NCBI GenBank assembly: GCA_964563495.1
Contig: CAZLYK010000148.1
Coordinates: 1 to 13,961, forward strand
DNA from: CAZLYK01 sp964563495
GTDB taxonomy: Bacteria; Acidobacteriota; Blastocatellia; RBC074
Length of the DNA: 13,961 bases
Reading direction: 5' to 3'
Part shown: positions 1 to 6,296 of the stretch, in pieces
How positions within the stretch are numbered: position 1 is the stretch's first letter
How the letters are laid out: each line of letters begins with the position of its first letter
Notes under the pieces: generated by a model
Told to the model about the DNA's origin: nothing
Seen by the model: the letters and a program-made list of their open reading frames with translations, nothing else
The model's database searches: none
Made by a program: the position numbers and the translations under genes

Positions 1-32
1 TGTTAATCCTGTCTATTTTTCTTATTCGTAGA

Positions 33-1409
33 CTAGCGGGATCTCATGGCCAGGCTGAGGCTATCTCCGGGGCGTGTAATCGCCTCGAAGAGCGTGCGGG
101 TCTCCGATGAAGGCGTGACATCGAGTTCGGTCTTGAGCTTTTCGACGCACAAGTGGTAATGGCGGACGGCGAGGCTCGATTGGCCGATTGCTTGATAAGA
201 TTGCATCAAACGGCGGTAAGCCGCTTCGTGGCAATTATCGACCTCGAGAATTTTATGACAAAGCTCGATGGCTGAGCCGGTATTCCCGATGTTCAAGTAA
301 TGGACGCTGAGGCGATCGGCCAGATCCAAATAGGCGGTTCTGAGCTGCTCACGCTTACTCGCGGCCCAATCCTCATACAGATCGTCCTCCAGGTAATCAC
401 CCAGATAGAGTGCTTCGGCGCGTTGAAACTCTTCGATCGCTCCGGCTATATTGCCGGCCAATTCCAGGCGCCGGCCGCGAATGACGCCCCGTTCAAATTC
501 CTCAAAATCGAGCCAAAGAGAAAGATCGGGGTTGAGCAGGTAGTGATTGTCTTCAAACAGGATGGCTTTGAAATCCGGCTGCCCATGACGCAATGTCTGG
601 CGAAGGTTATAGATCGCCTGGTGCAGGTTGCGGCGAGAGCTCTCTGGATCGGTATCGGGCCAAAAGACCTCCATGAGCATCTCCTTAGAGACCGGCGAGT
701 GATGATGCTTGACCAGGTATTTGAAGATCGATTTTCCCTTGAGGCTTTGCCAGTTGCTGATCAGGGTCGAGCGGCAGAGCACTCTAAAGGGGCCGAAACA
801 ATAGACCCTCAGCGCTTCGGCCGCCTCATCCTCGAGGTCGACACCCTTTGGCGAATCGGACCCCGACCGGCGCGCAGGCGTCTCTTTATCTCTCAAGCGA
901 TCGGCTGAGATTTCGTCGGACGTCTGCGGGTTCGGCCAATCAACCTGATCTTCAGAGGTCGGGAGGTGGAGATGATTCAATAAACTTTGAATGATTTTTG
1001 CGAGCCCGTGCTTATTCGAAATCGGGTCGAACTCGGATACTGCGTGCTCGGACCGGGGCGGTGGGGCTGGCGATTGAGGCCCGCCGCCCAGATCGACCGC
1101 TCCATTGCCGGAAAGCATCTCGAGCAGGGATTGAAGTTGATGCCTCATCTCGTGCTCTCTCTCACCGGCCTCTAATTGAGCGCGGCGGTGCCAATTCATT
1201 TCAGCGCGCGACTGAAGACAGGCCAGGCAGATCTGTCTTGCCGCAGCCATGACTTCGTAGAAGATCGCGTCGCCGGAAATTTGGAGCGCGGATTGCGCGG
1301 AATGAAGCAGCTCGGAGGCTTGTTGATACTGACCGGTGACCAGCAGGCTGTTTAAGTTTGTCCAATCAATAATCGGATCATCGGATGGCGAATGCTCAAT
1401 TGATTTCAT
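33..1409 (-). CDS. Winged-helix/BTAD (SARP-like) transcriptional regulator
   Basis: This is a probable DNA-binding transcription factor of about 458 residues. A winged-helix domain of the Trans_reg_C type lies at about residues 201-301, beginning RVYCFGPFRV and containing the typical segment around VFWPDTDPESSRRNLHQAI. A bacterial transcriptional activator domain (BTAD, helical TPR-like) follows at about 302-448, with the characteristic YLGDYLEDDLYEDWAASKRE and AAYRRLMQSY segments. The first 200 residues contain helical stretches and a low-complexity Pro/Ser/Glu linker and match no family I know. I chose ATG 1409 because the G-run GGGGGG lies 8-9 nt upstream. The frame extends to a TTG at 1571, but that has no ribosome-binding site and would include a hairpin. 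Targets are unknown. It is downstream of the metallophosphoesterase on the same strand, but a 421-bp spacer suggests its own promoter. The regulator call is confident; its function is not. Confidence 0.85.
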   Translation of the reverse strand: MKSIEHSPSDDPIIDWTNLNSLLVTGQYQQASELLHSAQSALQISGDAIFYEVMAAARQICLACLQSRAEMNWHRRAQLEAGEREHEMRHQLQSLLEMLSGNGAVDLGGGPQSPAPPPRSEHAVSEFDPISNKHGLAKIIQSLLNHLHLPTSEDQVDWPNPQTSDEISADRLRDKETPARRSGSDSPKGVDLEDEAAEALRVYCFGPFRVLCRSTLISNWQSLKGKSIFKYLVKHHHSPVSKEMLMEVFWPDTDPESSRRNLHQAIYNLRQTLRHGQPDFKAILFEDNHYLLNPDLSLWLDFEEFERGVIRGRRLELAGNIAGAIEEFQRAEALYLGDYLEDDLYEDWAASKREQLRTAYLDLADRLSVHYLNIGNTGSAIELCHKILEVDNCHEAAYRRLMQSYQAIGQSSLAVRHYHLCVEKLKTELDVTPSSETRTLFEAITRPGDSLSLAMRSR

Positions 1410-1544
1410 GTCTACAACCCCCCAACATATCAACTCGTATCGGATGAGGAATCCCGAGACTGCATCGAGTTTAAGATTCACTGAATCGTCTGGCTCGCCT
1501 GCTGAACATTGAGCGTTTGACGATTTGGCTGACAATGAATCCAG

Positions 1545-1561
1545 GCCATTTTTCAAATGGC
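1545..1561 (-). repeat. Small hairpin in the leader of the BTAD gene
   Basis: A 7-bp perfect stem (GCCATTT / AAATGGC) with a 3-nt loop lies about 136 nt upstream of the preferred ATG at 1409. It would be in the 5' leader if transcription starts upstream. It is short and may be chance. Confidence 0.35.
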
Positions 1562-1702
1562 GGGGGCACAACTAGGGGTGAATAAGGTATATAGATGGCG
1601 ATCTTTGCTATATCCTTGTCTTTTTAGACATATATTCCGGTCGATCTATTTCCCACTCGATAAACCGGCGACAAAGATCAGGGTGAACAGTTTCAAAGTA
1701 TT

Positions 1703-1765
1703 TAGACCCTCATAGCCCAAGGGGTTTAGCTGAGACCTGAAGAGGATAAACCCGATGAGGGGACT
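1703..1765. repeat. Nested inverted repeat, possible structured element
   Basis: Two consecutive stems nest: CCCTCAT (1707-1713) with ATGAGGG (1755-1761), and inside it GGGTTTA (1722-1728) with TAAACCC (1747-1753), leaving an 18-nt loop. A further TTAG/CTAA pair extends the outside with a bulge. No T-run follows on either strand, so a simple intrinsic terminator is unlikely. It lies upstream of the BTAD gene and downstream of the phosphoesterase. Confidence 0.45.
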
Positions 1766-1799
1766 AAGCAAGCGGCATTTTATTAATATTTTTTACTTT

Positions 1800-1826
1800 G
1801 ACGAGTCGAACTTCCCGTCACTCGTC
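1800..1826 (-). repeat. Hairpin just after the phosphoesterase stop
   Basis: GACGAGT (1800-1806) pairs with ACTCGTC (1820-1826) around a 13-nt loop, 4 nt past the stop codon of the minus-strand phosphoesterase. In that reading direction the sequence after the stem is A-rich rather than U-rich. It could protect the transcript 3' end but is not a canonical terminator. Confidence 0.35.
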
Positions 1827-1830
1827 ACTT

Positions 1831-2688
1831 TTAGGTGATCAGTTCGAGGACACTGATTTCCGGTCTGCAGCCATAGCGCAGCGGCACGATGATGGTGCCC
1901 AGGCCGCGATTGACATAAAGATGGGTTGAGCCGAACTGGGCGTGGCCGCGCATGAGACGGCGGGAGGGGCGGCGGAGCCAGCGCGCGGTTTTACGGTCTT
2001 CACGGCCGATCAGCAGCCGCCAATTGATCTGGCCCCCGTGGGTGTGGCCGGCGAGCACCAGATCGACGCCGGCGCGAGCGGCTTCGCGGATGACCGCCGG
2101 GTTATGGGCAAGCAGGATGCGTGTTTCGTCAAAGCGGGTGCCGTTGAGGGCGGTGGCCAGGTCGTCACGCCTGACCAGCATGTCATCGATCCCGGCGAGT
2201 CGAATGTAAGCCCCCTGTCGTTCGATGCAGACGTTTTCATTTGAAAGCACGCGGATGCCGTGATGATTGAGGGCCCAGCCCACCATCTCGCCATCGGTCT
2301 TGTGATCATGATTGCCGAGGACGGCGAATACCCCGTGTCTGGCTCGCAGGCTTCCAAGGGCTCGCGCGCACCCGGCGATATACTCGCTCGAATGAGAGAC
2401 ATAATCGCCGGTCAGGGCGATCAGATCGGGTTCCAGATCATTGGCTCGCCGGACGGCCTCAGCGATCTCTTCCTCGCCCAGAAAAGGACTATGGTGGATA
2501 TCGGAGAGCTGGACGATCCGAAAACCGTAAAATTCGGGGGGCAGATTCGAGATCGCCAGGCGCAGGTAGGTGATCTCGACCTGGCGGGGTTCGATCATCG
2601 CGGCCTGAAGCAGGGCGGCGTAAGTCTGGCGCCATCGTGCGCGCTCAGGCCTGTCTTGGGTATGGTTTAAATGAACAGGGTTTCTCAT
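1831..2688 (-). CDS. Calcineurin-like metallophosphoesterase (YkuE/YaeI type)
   Basis: This is a predicted two-metal phosphoesterase of 285 residues. All five family motifs are present in order: SDIHHS (D63, H65), GDYVSH (D95), GNHDH (N126, H127), LLAHNP (H195) and AGHTHGGQ (H215, H217). The C-terminal RGLG...P.R...RPEI segment is typical of the YkuE/YaeI group, where studied members act on lipid A precursors or other phosphodiesters. Many relatives start with a transmembrane or Tat segment; this one has a polar N-terminus with no clear export signal, so it may be cytoplasmic or membrane-associated. ATG 2688 is supported by CAGGAG 9 nt upstream. It is divergent from the S10 peptidase gene, across a spacer with two large palindromes. 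The substrate cannot be told from sequence. Confidence 0.9.
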   Translation of the reverse strand: MRNPVHLNHTQDRPERARWRQTYAALLQAAMIEPRQVEITYLRLAISNLPPEFYGFRIVQLSDIHHSPFLGEEEIAEAVRRANDLEPDLIALTGDYVSHSSEYIAGCARALGSLRARHGVFAVLGNHDHKTDGEMVGWALNHHGIRVLSNENVCIERQGAYIRLAGIDDMLVRRDDLATALNGTRFDETRILLAHNPAVIREAARAGVDLVLAGHTHGGQINWRLLIGREDRKTARWLRRPSRRLMRGHAQFGSTHLYVNRGLGTIIVPLRYGCRPEISVLELIT

Positions 2689-2721
2689 CCAGCTCGGCTC
2701 CTGAATCTGATACTATTTTGA

Positions 2722-2797
2722 GGAATAGACAAGATTGACATGATTTTTGCATGATTGAACAAGATCATGCAAAAATCATGTCAATCTTGTCTATTCC
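2722..2797. repeat. Perfect 34-bp inverted repeat
   Basis: Arms 2722-2755 and 2764-2797 are perfectly complementary over 34 bp, around an 8-nt loop. The outer end is GGAATAGACAAGATTGAC. The outer motif (2720-2735) recurs with one mismatch, on the opposite strand, at 9071-9086. It lies between genes that diverge, so it cannot serve as a terminator for either. It looks like an intergenic palindromic repeat element. Confidence 0.9.
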
Positions 2798-2904
2798 CAT
2801 TCCAGCGGATCAGAGCGAATTATATTCGCCCGTCAAGATAAGTCGCAATCAATCCGTGACGGGTGACGGCGGCTACGGTGGGCAGACAAGATAACCCGGT
2901 GCAT

Positions 2905-2976
2905 GAAAAAGATGCTGGAGGCCGGATGCTCGGGGCTGGATCCGGCATCCAGCCCCGAGCACCTAACATCTTTTTC
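2905..2976 (+). repeat. Two-part hairpin directly before the S10 peptidase ribosome-binding site
   Basis: The inner stem is 14 bp and perfect (2928-2941 with 2947-2960, GCTCGGGGCTGGAT and its complement) around a 5-nt loop. The outer stem is 10 bp and perfect (GAAAAAGATG 2905-2914 with CATCTTTTTC 2967-2976). An asymmetric internal loop of 13 and 6 nt separates them. The structure ends one base before the AAGGAGGG that serves the S10 gene, so it would sit in its mRNA leader. Confidence 0.85.
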
Positions 2977-2977
2977 C

Positions 2978-2985
2978 AAGGAGGG
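2978..2985 (+). promoter_or_regulatory. Shine-Dalgarno sequence that sets the TTG start of the S10 gene
   Basis: AAGGAGGG is a near-perfect ribosome-binding site ending 7 nt before TTG 2993. It selects this TTG over the in-frame ATG at 2903, which lies in the hairpin and lacks a good site of its own. Confidence 0.8.
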
Positions 2986-2992
2986 CTCTCCC

Positions 2993-4570
2993 TTGTTCAA
3001 ATCGATATCGCTTGTACTTGGTCTGATCATAACTGCTCAGGGCCAACAACCCGTCTCGCCCCAGCGGCAGCAGCAGCCACAGGAGCAGCCGAGAACCCCT
3101 GGACCCGCGCCCGCGCCCGCGCCTGCTCCGGTTCCGGATGAGCCGCCCGTGGTCACCAAACACGAGATCAAGATCGGTGAGAAGGTGATCAAATACACGG
3201 TTACGACCGGGATGATGCCGATCAAGAATCAGCAGACCGGCGAGACAGAGGCGCGCATGTTCTTCATGGCCTACACCGCCGAGAACCAGGGTGATCCGAA
3301 AACGCGTCCTCTCATGTTCTCCTTCAACGGGGGGCCGGGTTCATCATCGGTCTGGCTGCACATGGGGGCGCTGGGGCCGAAGCGGGTCAGGATGCAGGAT
3401 GATGGGATGATGCCCGCGCCGCCGTACCAGCTGGTGACCAACGATCAGACGTGGCTGGATCTGACCGATCTGGTCTTCATCGATCCGGTCGGCACCGGAT
3501 ACAGCCGCGCCGCACGGCCGGAGTTGGCGAGCAAATTTTTGAGCTTGAACGGCGATCTGGATTCGGTCGGCGAGTTCATCCGGATGTACCTGACACGGCA
3601 CGAGCGCTGGGCTTCGCCGCTCTTTCTGGTCGGCGAAAGTTACGGCACGACGCGGGCTTCGGGTCTTTCGGGGCTGCTGGTCGAGCGCGGCATCACCTTC
3701 AATGGGGTTCTCCTGATCTCGACGATCATGAATTTTCAAACCGCGATCTTCGCCCCGGGCAATGATCTGGCTTACATTCTGGTCCTGCCTTCCTACACGG
3801 CGACCGCCTGGTATCACAAGAAGCTTCCGCCCGAGCTGCAGCGGCAGCCGCTGCGCAAAGTGCTGGATGAAGCCGAGAGATGGGCGATGAGCGATTACAC
3901 GATAGCGCTCGGCAAAGGCGACCGATTGGCGGGACAGGAGAGGCAGAAGTTGATCGAGCAGATGTCGCGGTATACGGGGCTGAGCAAAACCTTTGTCGAG
4001 AACAGCGACCTGCGCGTCGATCTCGGGCGCTTCAACAAGGAGCTGCTCCGCGATCAAAAGCGCACGACCGGCCGGCTCGACAGCCGTTTCACCGGGATCG
4101 ACTCGAACGCGGGGGGCGAGCGCCCTGACTTCGATCCGAGCATGACGGCGATCAGGCCGCCGTATACCGCCGTATTCAACGATTACGTCCGGTCACAGCT
4201 CGGCTATAAGACCGACCTGACTTATCACATTCTGGGCGGGGGGTTCAGTTCACCCTGGAATTGGAATTCAGACAACGCCTATGCCAATACGAGCGTGGCA
4301 TTGAAGAGCGCGTTCTCGAAGAACCCGTTTATGAAGCTCTTTGTCGCATTCGGTTTTTATGACATGGCCACGCCGTATTTCGCCGCCGAATACACGATCG
4401 ATCATATGAATCTCGATTCGAGTTTGAAAGGGAGCGTCAAAACGGCCTATTACGAGGCCGGTCATATGATGTATATCGATTTGAAATCCCTGGCGAAACT
4501 GAAACAGGACGTTTCGGCTTTTATCCAGGAGGCGATCGGGAAAGAGACCAAGAAGGATAGTGCTACGTAA
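2993..4570 (+). CDS. Secreted S10-family serine carboxypeptidase
   Basis: This is an exported alpha/beta-hydrolase-fold carboxypeptidase of 525 residues from TTG 2993. The N-terminus FKSISLVLGLIITAQG reads as a short signal peptide, followed by a Gln-rich and then Pro/Ala-repeat linker (about residues 20-52). The S10 signatures are clear: FSFNGGPGSSS (oxyanion region, about 109-119), GESYGTTRASG with nucleophile S216, FGFYDMATP with D457, and YEAGHMMYID with H491, giving a complete Ser-Asp-His triad. The family removes C-terminal residues from peptides at acidic pH, so a nutritional role outside the cytoplasm is likely. An ATG at 2903 would add 30 residues, but it falls inside a hairpin and would bury the signal peptide. 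The gene overlaps the next one by 11 nt, so the two are probably co-transcribed. Confidence 0.93.
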   Translation: MFKSISLVLGLIITAQGQQPVSPQRQQQPQEQPRTPGPAPAPAPAPVPDEPPVVTKHEIKIGEKVIKYTVTTGMMPIKNQQTGETEARMFFMAYTAENQGDPKTRPLMFSFNGGPGSSSVWLHMGALGPKRVRMQDDGMMPAPPYQLVTNDQTWLDLTDLVFIDPVGTGYSRAARPELASKFLSLNGDLDSVGEFIRMYLTRHERWASPLFLVGESYGTTRASGLSGLLVERGITFNGVLLISTIMNFQTAIFAPGNDLAYILVLPSYTATAWYHKKLPPELQRQPLRKVLDEAERWAMSDYTIALGKGDRLAGQERQKLIEQMSRYTGLSKTFVENSDLRVDLGRFNKELLRDQKRTTGRLDSRFTGIDSNAGGERPDFDPSMTAIRPPYTAVFNDYVRSQLGYKTDLTYHILGGGFSSPWNWNSDNAYANTSVALKSAFSKNPFMKLFVAFGFYDMATPYFAAEYTIDHMNLDSSLKGSVKTAYYEAGHMMYIDLKSLAKLKQDVSAFIQEAIGKETKKDSAT

Positions 4571-5588
4571 AGGCATTAAGATAATTCCCGGATTGCTGGC
4601 CTGTGCTCTCTTTTTGCTGACAGGGGCGACCGGTCTTGATTCGCAGGATCTGATCAAGCGGGGGTCTGTTCAATCACCGGCATCGGATGGCGAGGCCGAG
4701 GGGGCTGCGCGGGCGAAGGAGCTGATCAGCAAAGCTCGCCAGGCGCTGGGCGGCGACGAAGCCTTGTCGCGGATCATGACGCTTTCGGTCCACGGCAAGC
4801 TGCGACGCTTGGTTAAATATGCGAGTGTCCAATCGCCCAAGAAAGTCGTCGAGAAGCAGGCGACCCTCTCGGGCAAGCTCGAGGTCAATTTTCTCATGCC
4901 GGACCGGTACCGCAAGCGCGCCTCAGGCGAGATGCTGCGCGGTTTTGGCTACAATTATACTGAAATCGTCAACGGTCAGCGCGCGTGGAGAAATCCGCCG
5001 CTCCGCGCCATCTCCTCGAACCGTGATAGCCGGGTGATTGATGTTGATGATTTTGAGCGGACGGTCGAGCTGCAGGCGCGCGGGGCCAGACAGCAACTGA
5101 CGCTCTACTCGCTCGGCTGGCTGTTGCAGCCTTTGCCGGTATACTCGCTCAAGTACAGCTATGCCGGCCAGTTTGACACCTTCAGCGGCCCGGCCGATGT
5201 GATCGTCGTCCGGGGGCCGGATAACTATCAGTTCTATCTTCTCATCGACCCTCGGACCTCTCTCCCGCTGGCCCTGGCCGCGACCTACATCGAGGCGAGA
5301 CAGCAGCCGGTGCTGGTCGAGACTTCGGGGTTTTTCGACCGGCGTTTTATGATGGAGACTTATCAGCGCGCCCGGCGAGAACGCGAAGCCAGACTCAAAC
5401 CTCCTCAGCGATTTGAGATGCATATGCAATTCTCCGATCATCGCCAGGTGGCCGGCGTGCTCTTGCCCCATCGCATCACGGTCAAGCTCAACGGTGAGAT
5501 GATTGAAGATCTAATCTTGAACGAGTTCGAAATCAATCGTCCGATCAACCCGAAGAGATTCGAGGGCGAGCCGAAAGCGAAATTCTGA
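4560..5588 (+). CDS. Exported LolA-fold-like protein of unknown function
   Basis: A 342-residue protein starting at GTG 4560, overlapping the S10 gene in another frame, which suggests translational coupling. The N-terminus has two basic residues followed by a hydrophobic run (IIPGLLACALFLLTGATG), a likely signal peptide. A Cys at position 15 sits inside this run, so a lipoprotein is less likely. The mature part begins with the segment KARQALGGDEALSRIMTLSVHGK, then alternating beta strands including FLMPDRYRKR and YNYTEIVNGQ. This pattern resembles the LolA/LolB-like outer-membrane lipoprotein-sorting fold common in acidobacterial proteins. No catalytic motif is visible. The purine stretch GAAGGA upstream is only 2 nt from the GTG, so the exact start is less certain. 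Fold call moderate; function unknown. Confidence 0.7.
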   Translation: MLRKGIKIIPGLLACALFLLTGATGLDSQDLIKRGSVQSPASDGEAEGAARAKELISKARQALGGDEALSRIMTLSVHGKLRRLVKYASVQSPKKVVEKQATLSGKLEVNFLMPDRYRKRASGEMLRGFGYNYTEIVNGQRAWRNPPLRAISSNRDSRVIDVDDFERTVELQARGARQQLTLYSLGWLLQPLPVYSLKYSYAGQFDTFSGPADVIVVRGPDNYQFYLLIDPRTSLPLALAATYIEARQQPVLVETSGFFDRRFMMETYQRARREREARLKPPQRFEMHMQFSDHRQVAGVLLPHRITVKLNGEMIEDLILNEFEINRPINPKRFEGEPKAKF

Positions 5589-5597
5589 CCGGATGTC

Positions 5598-5701
5598 ATG
5601 GCTCAGTCAGAGGACGGGGCGACAGGGTGATCGATGATTCAATTCCCCCAGCTCCAAGTCGCCCTGTCGCCCCGTCCTCTTGCCGCCAATATCTGAGCCA
5701 T
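5598..5701. repeat. Nested inverted repeat after the S10/LolA-like operon
   Basis: The outer arms are ATGGCTCAG (5598-5606) and CTGAGCCAT (5693-5701), a 9-bp perfect match. The inner arms 5609-5627 and 5662-5680 form a perfect 19-bp match (AGAGGACGGGGCGACAGGG and complement) around a 34-nt loop. It begins 10 nt after the stop codon of the preceding gene. No T-run follows, so its role as a terminator is doubtful. Confidence 0.85.
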
Positions 5702-5714
5702 AACGATGCCTGAA

Positions 5715-5744
5715 TTGACAAATTGCGTCAAAAATGAGGAGAAT
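5715..5744 (+). promoter_or_regulatory. Possible sigma-70-type promoter
   Basis: A consensus TTGACA at 5715-5720 is followed after 18 nt by GAGAAT (4 of 6 matches to TATAAT). TTGAC also pairs with GTCAA at 5727-5731. The nearest downstream gene begins more than 550 nt away, so this could drive an RNA or be chance. Confidence 0.2.
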
Positions 5745-5841
5745 GGGACGGCTCAGGGAAACGCCCAGAGAGTTTAGTTAGCGTTGTTTTAATAATTGAA
5801 TTGCCCCCCTACTATTTTTGAACCAACCATAGTTTACGTCG

Positions 5842-5921
5842 TTCAATCGCCTAAAATTTGATAGTTAAGAATTCCCGGCCGCCGGACTGCCGGGGTGCAA
5901 GATAAAATTTAGGTAATTGAA
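5842..5921. repeat. Nested AT-rich inverted repeat with GC-rich core
   Basis: Arms 5842-5859 (TTCAATCGCCTAAAATTT) and 5904-5921 (AAAATTTAGGTAATTGAA) match at 15 of 18 positions. Inside, CCCGGC (5874-5879) pairs with GCCGGG (5889-5894). This is a two-level palindrome of 80 bp in an otherwise empty region. Confidence 0.6.
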
Positions 5922-6296
5922 AGCCGGGCGAAGTTTGAGTATCATGATTTGAAACTTGAATTTCTCTCACCAGCCTTTTGATTGACGCGCAGGGTTTGAT
6001 CTCAACAGAATTTGGGCAGGCGGTCAGCCCCGGTTGATCTCGTTGTCACCAAATATAGTCAAAGCTCTACAATCGTGACATAGTGGAGGTAGGATCACGG
6101 CAATAAAGTTCAACCGCACGCCGAAGGGGAGGGCGCAACTGAAATCGAGCAAGCGCCATCTAACGGCCGTCAAAATGAGATCGGTGAGATAGAAATGAGG
6201 AAATATTTTTATAGTGATCGGAACATCTAGTTTTCGGATTAGGAATGTTGAACCTGGCAGGGCTGCGAACAGGGCAGTAGCGAGGAGAAGAATCTC

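Larger units (their letters stand above)
1410..1830. other. 421-bp spacer between regulator and phosphoesterase genes
   Basis: No credible gene is seen here. It is the upstream region of the BTAD gene (minus strand). It holds three fold-back structures, listed separately: 1545-1561, 1703-1765 and 1800-1826. The part from about 1570 to 1800 is AT-rich compared with the genes. I could not find a convincing -35/-10 pair for the regulator. Confidence 0.6.
2689..2992. other. 304-bp divergent spacer with two large palindromes
   Basis: This spacer separates the minus-strand phosphoesterase from the plus-strand S10 peptidase and must contain promoters for both. About half of it is taken up by the inverted repeats at 2722-2797 and 2905-2976. 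Between them an AT-rich TATATT at 2821-2826 could be a -10 box for the plus strand, but I see no matching -35 at the usual spacing. Confidence 0.5.
5589..6296. other. 708-bp gene-free region
   Basis: No convincing gene is seen on either strand. It begins with the inverted repeat at 5598-5701, continues with an AT-rich tract holding a second nested inverted repeat (5842-5921), and ends with the leader of the AAA+ gene. A TTGACA (5715-5720) with GAGAAT 18 nt downstream (5739-5744) is a possible plus-strand promoter, but no obvious gene follows closely. The six-base arms AAGTTT/AAACTT around ATCATGAT near 5931-5957 form a weak palindrome. Contents are otherwise unexplained. Confidence 0.5.

Noticed and set aside
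300..908. Plus-strand open frame of 202 codons opposite the BTAD gene
   Set aside because: It lies inside the winged-helix/BTAD coding region on the other strand; its translation resembles no protein family.
2722..2797. Reading the 34-bp palindrome as an intrinsic terminator
   Set aside because: Flanking genes are divergent, so no transcript of a visible gene ends here, and no T-run follows.
2903..2992. ATG at 2903 as the S10 peptidase start
   Set aside because: The added 30 residues would be encoded by a palindrome, have no signal-peptide character, and no good ribosome-binding site precedes this ATG, whereas TTG 2993 has an excellent one.
3344..4057. Long minus-strand open frame of 237 codons opposite the S10 peptidase gene
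   Set aside because: It lies wholly opposite a gene with a complete catalytic triad. Its translation is Arg/Gln/Asp-rich with no family motif, typical of an antisense shadow in GC-rich DNA.
6195..6230. An 11-codon leader frame (MRKYFYSDRNI) before the AAA+ gene
   Set aside because: It is short, has no strong ribosome-binding site or attenuator-like codon run, and could easily be chance.
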